The notes under the pieces: model-generated
What the model was told of the DNA's origin: nothing
Database searches by the model: none
What the model saw: the letters and a program-made list of their open reading frames with translations, nothing else
Position numbers and translations under genes: made by a program
From: Stercorarius parasiticus
Lineage: Eukaryota; Chordata; Aves; Charadriiformes; Stercorariidae
NCBI GenBank assembly: GCA_013396915.1
Contig: VWZL01002009.1
Coordinates: 49,560 to 113,559 of the forward strand
Length of the DNA stretch: 64,000 nucleotides
Reading direction: 5' to 3'
Part shown: piece by piece, positions 12,386-22,766 of the stretch
Position numbering within the stretch: position 1 is the stretch's first letter
Layout: each line of letters starts with the position of its first letter

Positions 12386-12692
12386 CTACAGGAAAGCTGG
12401 GGAGTGACTCTTGATCTTGAGTGGAACAATAGGACGAGGGGGAACAATTTTAAACTGAAAGAGGGGAGATTTAGATGAGATATTGGGAAGAAATTGTTTG
12501 CTGTGAGGGCGGTGAGCCCCTGGCCCAGGTTGCCCAGAGAAGCTGTGGCTGCCCCATCCCTGGAGGTGTTCAAGGCCAGGTTGGATGGGGCTTGGAGCAA
12601 CCTGGGCTGGTGGTAGGTGTCTGTGCCCAGGGCAGGGGGTGTAGAACTGGTGATCTTTGAAGGTCCCTTCCAACCAGAACCATTCTGTGATT
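12386..12692 (+). mobile_element. CR1 LINE 3' fragment (second copy, same orientation)
   Basis: The segment runs from AGGAAAGCTGGGGAGTGACT through a part matching the end of the CR1 ORF region (GGGGAGATTTAGATGAGATA), CCCAGAGAAGCTGTGGCTGC, TGGATGGGGCTTGGAGCAAC and a terminal ATTCTGTGATT. It is a different subfamily from the copy ending 78 bases before it, so the two are independent insertions rather than one split element. Confidence 0.94.
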
Positions 12693-13313
12693 TGTAAGTC
12701 CAGCTGCTGGTCTGGGAGCTTTACGTCTGCCCTCAGCGTGGCAGAGGTGCCTCATCTTTGCTTTTTAAATGCCTTCCCCACTCCATTAATGCTGTATGGC
12801 GAGAGCTTCATGATGGGACATTGGCAGACGGGGCTCTTATCCTGCCCAGATGCTGATTTTACAGCACGTAGAGGTGGTTTTTTTTAATGCCGGTACTTAT
12901 TAGCCGCCTTCCATCTAGTGTCACTGTCACTTCCACATCCGCCGAGCGCCAAGGAATAAATACAATTTAAAAATGAAATGAATCAGCATCTCCCTAGGAT
13001 GGAGGGAAAGAAAAAGCAGCTCGTGTGCTGCTTCTCCCCCTCCCTTGCTGGGCCTGCTGCATCCCTTCGCCATCCGAATCTATTCCCCCAGCAGCTTTTA
13101 GTCTATCTTGGCTGGTACTGGAGCACAAATAAAGTATGTAACAAGAGTCTTTCAGGTCCATTAGAAACACAGAGGGAAGTAGTCAATGTTAGCCAAAGGA
13201 AGGCAGCAAAGGATGAAACCGTCAGGGTTGAAGAAAAGCCATTTCCAGGCGGGAAGGAGGTGCTAATTAAATTAAATTTTGAGGTTTCTGCCACTCATTC
13301 CTGAGCAAATCTG

Positions 13314-13391
13314 AAAAAAAAAAAAAAAAAAAAAAAACTTTAAAAACACAAATAATTAAAAAAATAACAAAAAAAAAAAATCCAAAAAAGC
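13314..13391. repeat. Long A-rich low-complexity tract
   Basis: An A run of about 24 bases, then AATTAAAAAAATAAC and a second A run. Nothing upstream suggests a retrotransposed gene. Confidence 0.88.
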
Positions 13392-14622
13392 AGGTGGGGA
13401 GGGGGGTGTTGCTGACTACATGATTTGCTGTAGTTATCCACCCGGCACCTCTATCCGAGCGCCTGCATTTCAGCATCTGCCGGAGCCCTTTGGAGATGCC
13501 TTCCCTTTGATGCTGTGATTGATTCCCCGAGGGACAGGAAAACACTACCTGGGGAAGCAATTTATGCTTATTTTTAGCTTTTTGAGCACCGAGGGGGGAT
13601 TCCACAGGCAGGGCTTGAGCCTTAAGGCTGCCTTAACCCCTCGCAGCCCACCCCATCGCCATGGGTTTGGTGGGAGGATGTCAAAGCTAGGAAAAAAAAT
13701 GGGATAATTTTTACAAAGTTCGGGATCCTTCTAGCTCATCGTTCTTGTGCTAAGCAGCCGTGATCTGGGACGAATCACAGTGTATTTGTAGGCAGAGTTG
13801 CTGCCTCAAGAGACCACTTAGAGCCATCGATGCAAAGCAGGTAGGATGGGGGATGGAGGAAATATGCGCTTGTTGAGGGCAAAATGTTTAGAAAAAACAG
13901 GAGTTTGAGGTTGGAAGTGGTGTTTGCATTGATGGCAGTATCCAAAAAAGAAATAATTGTTTGGGTCTTGCAAACAAAACATTTCAAAATGTCACTGGAT
14001 TTAAAAATCTGGGAAAATATTCTGACTGGATTTTACTCTTTTGCCTCGACAAAAATCAAAGTAGTCTTCTGTTTGCTTTTGAGCTTTCAGATTTACGGCT
14101 GATATAAAGCAAATGTAAAGGAAAGGTTGCAGTGAAAGACTGTTTTAAATGTAGAGTTTTGAATTGTAGACCAGAACTAAAAGGTGGGCGTTGGTGGATG
14201 TGCATTGGTGCTCCTCCATTTGCAAAACCGGGATTGAGTAACACAAAAAAGCACTTTCCGCAGAGCATCTCATCCATCCCTGATGATGAGATGGAGAGAG
14301 AGAGGGAGCCAGAGCTCCTGGGTGCTTTTCCAAACTCTGGGAAGAGCTTATAGGCTTGGACCGGAGTTTTTGGATGGACTTTTGAGCTCTCAGCAGCCAG
14401 TGGATAGGATTCCCCATCTCCTGCTGGATGCAGGAGCGTGGGGAGGAGGCATGCGGGTGCATGGACCAGGCTGGCAGGGGAGATGCTCAGCTCCAGCCCC
14501 CGGGTACCTCTTCCCTGCCCCTTCCCAAAGCATCGCCACTGTTCCGTTTCTCCTCCGGATGGATTTTCCCTATCCTCCGGGGTTGGCCTTTGTCACGGCA
14601 AGCCCGTTTACGGTGCGAGCCA

Positions 14623-14730
14623 GTGCTTTAATTGGCGGGGAATCAGTCCTGAAATGTCACGGGAAGATTTATATCGCAGCGCAGCTTCTCCAGGTGCTAA
14701 TTGTGTGATAGGCCCTTGGATAATGGCTCC
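14623..14730 (+). repeat. Paralogous non-coding element, copy A
   Basis: From GTGCTTTAATTGG to GATAATGGCTCC this 108-base segment aligns without gaps to 18000-18107, with 23 mismatches by my hand count (about 79 % identity). The best shared blocks are AAATGTCA, GATTTAT, CAGCGCAGC, TCTCCAGGT, CTAATT and GATAATGGCTCC. Both copies stay open in the same relative frame, but mismatches fall 8/7/7 over codon positions in the 101-base core, so there is no coding signal. The family is unknown to me. It could be two copies of an old unnamed repeat or a local duplication of a regulatory element. Confidence 0.85.
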
Positions 14731-17700
14731 CGGAGAAAATAATCCCAGGCTCTCCTATGCTCTCTTCCCTCCCTCCTCTGCCTTTTTTCCCCCTTTTTTT
14801 TTTATTCTGCAAACTCTTTGTGGATCCTGGAGGGCTGAGAGGCTTAAGGAGTGTTGAAGTCCAGTGATGCCTGCTGCCCACTGTGTAGGGAAAGGTAATT
14901 CTGTCTGCAGCAAAAAGCAGGAGTGGGTTTTGTAGGAGTAAAGAATAATAGGAAATATCATTGTGGCTGTTACTTAGGGATGGGATGCAGTTTTTCCTTG
15001 TTGCTGGCAAAGGAAAAGTTTTGGATGGATTAGAAATGTGGCTGCGGGGAGACTTCCAGCAACACCTCGCCATGGGGCACGGAGCTTCGCAGCCCTGGCA
15101 AGGGGAGAAACCCCCAGATTTCCTCCCCCCAAGAAAGAAAAAAACCTCCATTAGCCCTCGGAGTGGCAGTGGGTTATGGGAACAAGCCACCCCTGCTGGT
15201 TTCGATCTAGCCAGCCTAATTCTGGTAGTCCTGAGCGAGGTAGCCCTGATGGAGGTCGCTGTATGTAATCGACGATATGTTTTTGTCAAACAGGACAAGT
15301 TTTTTCCTTCCCCAACTGAAACAACAATATTGATCTTCTTGGTCAGTTACATAGAGACCATCTGCATTAATCTGATTTAATGGGGATTTAGCTGGCACGG
15401 GAGTGAACCTGTTACTGTTCTAATCTCATTTCAGTAACACACTGCTGCTTTTTTTAATACTGTTTTCCTTTCCCCCCATCTCTGCTGTCCCGCTCTATTT
15501 GGATCAGACTTTCCATGGCCGGTTCTTTACTTGGTTCTGCAGCTTTTCTGTGCTTGGGCGTGCTCCCCAGTGGCTCAGCCACCCCAACTGCCTGCAGTGC
15601 TCCCAGCAGCCCCCAAACCTTCTGGTTTTAGGTTTGCACCCCAAATTTGGACCACGTCCACTTATTTATACAAAGCCTGGTGGTGCTGCTGCAGGAAGGG
15701 GAGATGCTGGCAACTGCTGTGGCCATGTAAGCCCTGCACTGGTGACATCTCCTGCCCCCCCAGCCCTTTCCCAGAAGCTGCTGGACCCCACGTTGAGGTC
15801 CACAAATTCAGTCTCTGCTTCTGCATCCCCAGAGGCAAAGGCGAGCTCAGGAGACCTTGTGTGGTTGCTGCAGTACCAGATTGCCTGCTTATCGGTGCTG
15901 CAGCGGAGCCGGGAGGGACCCGATGGGTTTTCTCACCTCCAGATGGTGAATACTATGAAAAGTACATGAGTATCAGGGGAGGGAAGATCAAACACCATAT
16001 TTTTGGCGCTTCTGCTGGAGGCTGGGGAGTTGCTAGGACCGAGCAGCGAGAGGCAAATTAAAACCTTGCATTAATTCCATTAACTATGATCATCATCTCA
16101 CCAGGGATGAATTGAACCGCTCGCCATTAGTATTATTATAGACAGAAAGTTGCATCAAGATGCCCATGCAACATTAACTCGACCCCGTAGCGGCGATGCC
16201 TTGTGCGTGCTCTCCCTCTCGCGTCTTCTCCCTCTTGCTTCATCGGCGTGATGAACCCGCAGACCCTCCATCCCTTCTCCCACTGCCTCCCCCCAAGCGA
16301 AGGAAGGTGTTAAAAGGCAACGCGAGGCCCTGGTTTAATTTGCCAAGCGACTGGCTCTGCCATCACTGCTGTGCTGGTGGCGGGCAGGGCTGCTCTCCAT
16401 GATCTTGCCATTGAACCAAGTACGAATACGTCAAAAACCCAGGGTTGCCATTTGTAGCTCCACTTTTCTGTTTCAGGCTTGGTGGCAGGGTGAAGTTTTG
16501 GGGGGTTTTGGGGCTTTGCTGAGCTCACTTTGTGTGCTAGGGGAGGCTGGTATGTTGCATTTGTGCTGACGCCTGCTTTCTGCTGTGGTCTTAGCTCTTC
16601 GTTGCGTCTTCTTCCTCTAGCGGGACTACTGCTTATTTCAAAGTTCTTCTGGAAGGTAGACCCAGGCTCTTTCCCACCTTGCCAAGACACCAAGGAGGCA
16701 ACCCAGAGGGTACATCCATCCCAGGGCTGTGGAGGTTCCCAGGCGTGCTTTGGGAACCATGGAGCATGAGACCTTCTCGGAGCCAAGAGGTACCAGGGCT
16801 GATCCATGCTCAAAATGTTGGGCAATGCCCATGCCTGGTGCTCACTTGCCCGTTGGCATTTGGCTGAGCTCCCATGGCAGGTCTTTGGACAGAGCATCTT
16901 CTCCTTCTTGGGTTCAGTGTTTGTTTTCTTCCTTGTTTTCCCCATTGCCCCGGAAACACGGCAGAGGAGAGTAACAGGAGGAGGAAGAACCTGCCGGTTC
17001 CCATGCATAGGGTGGCTGTGGGAGCATCTTGAGCGTGGGAGGGTTGTCCACAGCACTGGTTATGGGACTGGGACACCCGAGCAGGAGGTTATTTGTGACT
17101 TTTAGCAATTAGGGATCCTCTGTAATGACAGCTTCAGCCAATGGCTAGAGGAGGTGACAGAGAGGTGCAAAATCAGCCAGACAAGTGCCAGTGAAGGAGA
17201 AACAGCTCAGAAGGAGCTTCCTCCTGGTTTTACTGTGGGGAAGCTGTTTCTCTCACTGAACCGGTAGAAATTGCTGCCTTTTATTTTTCCCCTCACCATG
17301 TCTGACATTCCCTTTGTCCGTCCCCGTTGCCCACATTCTTTGTGTGCAGCAGGGACTTGTTTCAGGTTCCCGTTTCTCGTTGGGGGTGGGGAGGTGGGGC
17401 TTGTGGAGCAGGTTGCTGGTCCATCCCACCCCAGGTTGGCCATAAACCTCCTCAGATCCACCTGGTGTCTTTTCTGTCCCCTCTGGGGTGTCTCGGAGCC
17501 ATCACCACTTGCTGCACAGCCCTGTCTAGCCGGGTCCTTGTTGCCTGGGTGGGCTTGTCATCATTGCAAGGTCAAAAGCTTTGGGGACACGTCTTGTCAC
17601 AAGCCAGGTCCCCTTCTTTGGCTTGATGTCCATCCTTTGTGCCCTGTATCTGTGGCTCAGGGTTTGCAGGCACTATTTGAAGGCGATCTCCTGGACAAAG

Positions 17701-17999
17701 CCCCAAGCTCTGAGATGGGATGGGCAACAGGATAGGAGCGGGATGGGGCTGGCAGAAGGATCAGGAACATTTTTTGCTCCGTGCCCCATGGCTTTGGGGA
17801 CAGAGGGAGCATGTCACCGCTGGGCGAGGTGGCCCTTTGCAGCGGGGTGTGTAACTTTTGTCGGGGAGCACCGGCGCGTTACAAGTCTGCAGCGGTTAAT
17901 TTATTTTCCCTTCTCTTTTTGCATGGGTTACACTCATTCTCTGCTTGGCCTTTTCAGCAGGGAGAGCAGTTTGGATACACATTACCTACACAGCAAAGT

Positions 18000-18107
18000 G
18001 TGCTCTAATTGGCCAAGAATTGGTCCCAAAATGTCAGGGAAAGATTTATTTCCCAGCGCAGCCTCTCCAGGTACTAATTTTTCTATGGGCCGCCAGATAA
18101 TGGCTCC
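18000..18107 (+). repeat. Paralogous non-coding element, copy B
   Basis: This is the partner of 14623-14730, in the same orientation 3377 bases downstream. The match starts at GTGCTCTAATTGG and ends at GATAATGGCTCC. Outside these limits similarity falls off, though both have a TTGGCCTTT stretch roughly 40-60 bases upstream. No third copy was noticed on either strand. Confidence 0.85.
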
Positions 18108-19117
18108 AGTGCACAATAGCTCAGAGTCCCTAATCAGGATACAGAGCTGTAATTGGGTTGAAGGGATTTGAAATCATTAAAGCCACATTCAAGGGGAATA
18201 AAAAAGGAACCCCCACCTTTCTTTTCTCCCCCCCACTACCCCCCAAAACAGAGTGACTGTGTTTAATGAGCAGCTCCTGGCGTATCACTTATGATATTCT
18301 GGTAATTGTGTCGGCAGCGGAGCAGCCCAAGAGGAGGTTACTGAATATCCAGAAGTGAGAAAGTCACTCCCCCCCCCCCGGGTCCGGCACCCAGCCCTGC
18401 GTGGCTGGTGGGTGCAATGAGTCCATCTCTGTGCATCTCCAGGTCCTTCGTTACTGCTGGGGAGGAGCATCCCCCAACATTGGGTGCAGAGTGAGGTTTT
18501 GCTTATTTTCCCCATTTTATGGGTGGTTCTGGGTCCGTGCTGGTGTTTTGGTGTTGTCTTATTGCTGAGAACTGGTAAAAATCAGTGGTTCTGCAGAGGG
18601 TGAAGAACAGCAGGTAGGAAGCTGTGCAAAAGTCTCTTGCACTGGGCAGAGAAAAATTGTTTGGTTTTGCTGTAATTTGCTTTGATTTTTCCCTGCTTCA
18701 TGCTTCGCTTGTTGAATTTCCTCCTTTTTGTGTCCCACTGTTTCTCCAGTCTTTTGAGGCCTTTTGAATTCCGGATCTGTCCCTGCAAAGCCTTTGCTCG
18801 GTGTCACCCGGCCCTTGTAAAATGTGTGGCATCTCTGATGGTCGGTGGGGATGGGGATGGGGACAGGGACAGGTTGGTGGCACCTGGCAGAGCCCAGCCT
18901 GATGTGTCTGGCTCTGACAGCCTGCTGCCAAGAGCTGGCTTTGCTCACGTCTGGGATTGGCGTCAGAATATAAATGCAAAACCAACAAGTTTTGTTGGGG
19001 TCAAATGAAACATTTTGCTTGACCCTGCAGGATATTTTTTTTTTTATCCCTGGGATTTTTATTTATTTATTTTTTCATTCCATTTTATTCATCCGCCAAA
19101 CGCACATTATTGACACA

Positions 19118-19627
19118 ACTCTACCGTGTCCAGTTCTGGGCTCCCCAGTTCAAGAAGGACGGGGAACTGCTGGAGAGGGGACAGCAAAGGGCTACCAAGG
19201 TGATGAGGGGACTGGAGCACCTCTCTTATGAAGAAAGGCTGAGGGATTTGGGTCTCTTCAGTCTGGAAAAAAGATGGCTGAGGGGGGACCTTATCAATGC
19301 TTATAAATACTGAAAGGGGGGGTGTCAGGAGGATGGGGCCAGGCTCTTCTCAGTGGTGCCCAGTGACAGGACAAGAGGTAACGAGCACAAACTTGAGCAC
19401 AGGAAGCTCCACCTAAACATGAGGAGGAACTTCTTTCCTGTGAGGGTGGCAGAGCCCTGGCACAGGCTGCCCAGGGAGGTGGTGGAGTCTCCATCTCTGG
19501 AGACATTCCGAACCCGCCTGGACGCGTTCCTGTGCCACCTGCTCTGGGTGACCCTGCTCTGGCAGGGGGTTGAACTGGATGATCTCCAGAGGTCCCTTCC
19601 AACCCCCACCAACCTGTGATTCTGTGA
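19118..19627 (+). mobile_element. CR1 LINE with remnant of the ORF2 (reverse transcriptase) C-terminus
   Basis: This copy reaches back into the coding part. One reading frame gives peptides typical of the CR1 ORF2 end ([30 protein letters not shown], then [13 protein letters not shown]), finishing shortly before the AACCTGTGATTCTGTG tail. The frame is broken by a TGA at 19311-19313, after which the same frame resumes. The element lacks the endonuclease and nearly all of the reverse-transcriptase domain, so it is a dead fragment. It is preceded by a T-rich stretch with TTTA repeats (19030-19080). Confidence 0.95.
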
Positions 19628-20007
19628 AGTGCGGTGGCTTTTGTCTTTTAAGCAGCACTGCCATTGAATTAACGCCGTTATCTGGTATACTACAACTTCA
19701 GGTATTAAATTTCCCTGAAGCCGTGTGGTACACTGCTCTGTCTCCTCTGGAAAGGATCATGGGCAAGGTGACGTCAAGAACCTCACTGATGGGGGTGGGG
19801 GTGGGGGGCGGAATATGATGTCCAGGTTTAATTGGCAATGATTGTTTTGTCTTTTGTACAAAAGCAGCAAATCCCCAGAAGCTGGTCAGGAGCACAGCTG
19901 TTTATGGCGAACAGAAGCCGCTGCTTATCTCCTTGTAGCAACCTGTCTCCAGGAGATCACAGCTTAATTAACTCGCATGTTATCGAGAGCGAAATTGTAC
20001 AGACATT

Positions 20008-20047
20008 ATTAAAAAAAAATATATATAAAAAAAAAATTTAAAAAAAA
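20008..20047. repeat. A/T-rich low-complexity tract
   Basis: TTAAAAAAAAATATATATAA and further A runs. Confidence 0.85.
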
Positions 20048-21428
20048 TGAAAGAGAGAAAGTGGGAAGGAAGGAAGTGACCTGAGAGCCAAGTGGAGTGA
20101 ACTCTAGAGAGAGCAAAGGCGCGTGGCCGATGGTGGCAGTGGGTGATTTTGCATGTGATGGATGAGCCGGGATGCCTGGGAAGGGGAGAGGATTCCCCGG
20201 CCCCAGGCGTGATGCAGAGCAGCGGTGGGCTTGCCCAAAACCGCATGGGAAGGGTTTCCACCGGAGGGGGTTTGCATCTGAGCTCTGCTCCCTGCTGCAG
20301 GGACCGCAGCCCGCAGCTGGGAGCCGGAGCACAGGGGCCGTCGCACCTCATCCAGGTTGTTCCAAGGACAACCATGCTGTGGTGCTGGTCCTGGCTTCTT
20401 CACCCCATTAATTTGGAGGTGGGTAACACCCCTCAGCCTCTGATTTCCTAAATAGATGAGTTATTTTCTGACTGACGGGTATGCATAGCCCGAGCGGCCA
20501 CTTGCAGTCAGTGGGAGGGGACACCGAGTCCTTCCCGAAGATGCTTTGCACCAGGCAAAAGCCTTGTAGATCTAAAGCATGTTTAAAAAGCTGGGTCAGG
20601 CAAGCCTTATCCCGTGCTATCAGTCCCACGCTCTTTTTCCCAGGCGATTCACCCCAAAACACCTTGTGGCAGGGCAGGAGCGGAGCTTGATCCCAGGGCT
20701 GCTTGCCCGCAGCAGATGATGCTGGTGCCATGGAGCCAGCAGCATCCCCCGGGCGAGGGCTGGGGACCAAAACCTGCTCCTCCCCAGTGCCATGGGGCAT
20801 GGCTGCAGTGGGGCAGGTCTTCCCAGGGATGTAATAGAGGTATCGCCAAAGGAAATGGCAAAGTAGCATCTCGGCAAGGGATGCGGAGTCACTTAGAGCA
20901 TGGGCGGAGGGGAATTTGACAACCTTTCTCAAAGTGCTCGGCAGATCAAAGCCAGAGAGACAATAATACATTTTGAACTAAGAACATTAATTTGTATCCA
21001 GAGCATTTTAATAAATAATTTTTAAAAAAAAATCCAGTTCAGTCCTGTCATCTCAAGCCAATTCCATTTAATATCCATCCCTTCGACTGACGGATTTTTA
21101 ACACCGTAATTAGCATGTATGGCTCTTAAAAGCCTTCGCCGGTGTCTCAGGCCTCCTCTGCATTACGGCGCCTTCTCCCCCCTCCTTCCAGCCCCCTTTT
21201 TCACATATTGTTATTCCATTTGTAGTTGTTTATTGTGCCCGCTGAGACAGATTAAAGACGGGAAGGAGCCTGAGAGTTGTTCGTCGGGGCTCCTGTTGCG
21301 GTGTGGAGGGAGAATCCAAACATGGTGCTTCGCTTTTCAAACCCTGCGTCTGAAGAGGGGAGGTGGTTTCTGAAGTGCTTCATTGTTGCTTTGTTGGGTC
21401 TTTTTTGTTTGATTTGGGTTTTTTTTTG

Positions 21429-21480
21429 NNNNNNNNNNNNNNNNNNNNNNNNNNNNNNNNNNNNNNNNNNNNNNNNNNNN
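21429..21480. other. Assembly gap (52 N)
   Basis: Unresolved bases lie between a T run ending in G and GCGCGCAG. The flanks (homopolymer and CpG-rich) suggest the gap marks a hard-to-read stretch. Confidence 0.99.
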
Positions 21481-22360
21481 GCGCGCAGGGTTTCTTTTTC
21501 CCTTAATGAAAGCCAAGGTTCTTGTATAACCGCATACGGCTGAGAGCTGGGGCTTAAAAGGAAAATAAGAGAGGTTATGAAATACTTGGTCATATTGTAA
21601 GGTTTGGCAGCGCCCAGAAATGCGTTATTGCACAGAACAAAGCTTCGCGTGCTCCAGCCGAGGATGAAAGCGGGTCCAGCAGAAGGCAAACACAGCCTGG
21701 TCCCCTTATTTCCTCTTCTGAGTCTTTAAGTGGGATGTAAATTGTGTGTACCGCAGGTGTGCTTAGATCTGAGGACTCCTTCCTCCAGCAGAAATTGCAG
21801 AGATGTTTGCCAGTTCCCATTTGCGTGCGTGATCTGATACACAGAAGGAGCACGGTGTTGTTTTCCAAAGCCACCTGAGTGCGAGCGCAGAGTGGGGACC
21901 GGACCTTGTCCAGAGAAAGGGAGAAACCAAATGCTTTCTCGTCGTGATTTCCTTTCCACTTCACTCTTGGCTGAGGAGGGGCCCAAAGGAAAACCCCAGC
22001 TCTGAACAAAAGCCCCAAAAGCTGAACCCGCTCCCAGGCTGCGGTTGCTGCTTATCTCAGACGCGATAGGCATCAAGCCTGGAAACCTGTGGCTCTTTTC
22101 TGTTGCAGCACTTGGCTTTCGGAGCGTAATTGCCCTGTCCTGCAGAGGTGTAAGCCTCAGGAGCATTCGTCCGTCTCTCAAATCTGTGTTGGAAGACTAA
22201 CGCTTAATGCTTTGCAGCAAGCATGGTATAGCTGACAATCTTCCTGGGTACCGGGGAGCTAGGCAGGCGTTAACCGTTCCCTGTAGCCACGGCATGCAAA
22301 TCAAAGCGCGGAGAGCCAGCGCTTGGTTTTCGGGCAGGGCAACACCGAGTCCTGTTTTCA

Positions 22361-22766
22361 CAGAATCATAGAATGGCCCAGGTTGGAAGGGACCTTTCAG
22401 ACCATTGAGTCCAGCCATCAACCTAACTGTGACAAAAACCGTCACTAAACCATATCTCTAAGCACTGTGTCTACCCGGCTTTTAAATCCCTCCAAGGATG
22501 GTGCTTCAACCCCTTCCCTGGGCAGCCTGTTCCAAGGCTTGATAACCCTTTCAGTGAAGAAACTTTTCCCAATATCCATCCTAAACCTCCCCTGGGGCAA
22601 CTTTTCCTCTTGTCCTACCACCTGTTCCTTGGGAGAAGAGACCGACCCCCCCCTGGCTACCCCTTCCTTTCAGGGAGCTGTAGAGAGCGAGAAGGTCTCC
22701 CCTCAGCCTCCTTTTCTCCAGGCTGAAGACACCCAGCTCCCTCAGCCGCTCCTCACAGGTCTTGTT
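22361..22766 (-). mobile_element. CR1 LINE fragment (reverse orientation, about 400 bp)
   Basis: It starts CAGAATCATAGAATGGCCCA, continues CAGGTTGGAAGGGACC and CCATCAACCTAACTG, then CTAAACCATATCTCTAAGCA, CCCTGGGCAGCCTGTTCC and CCTCCTTTTCTCCAGGCTGA, and fades after CGCTCCTCACAGG. The CTAAACCATATCTCTAAGCA part is the reverse complement of a segment of the copy at 12130. Confidence 0.94.

Larger units (their letters stand above)
12693..19117. other. Intron segment without a gene
   Basis: The segment holds the A-rich tract at 13314, the paralogous element pair, an inverted pair GTTGCAT/ATGCAAC at 16149-16172, G-rich runs at 17382-17399 and 18847-18868 and a C run at 18369-18379. The 248-codon frame on the minus strand at 16310-17056 has no recognisable domain and is treated as chance. 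Confidence 0.7.
19628..22360. other. Intron segment without a gene
   Basis: Holds a G-rich run (19791-19811), the A/T tract at 20008, a purine-rich stretch just after it (20047-20078) and the gap at 21429. The 20990-21130 part is AT-rich and repeat-free. Confidence 0.7.

Noticed and set aside
16310..17056. 248-codon open frame on the minus strand
   Set aside because: No recognisable domain, overlaps several open frames on the other strand, composition-driven, and lies inside a large intron.
14438..18171. Similar peptides from the paralogous elements (SAASPG and IMAP in both) as evidence for a repeated exon
   Set aside because: Mismatches are spread evenly over codon positions and there are no flanking splice signals at matching places. 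The similarity reflects the DNA-level duplication.
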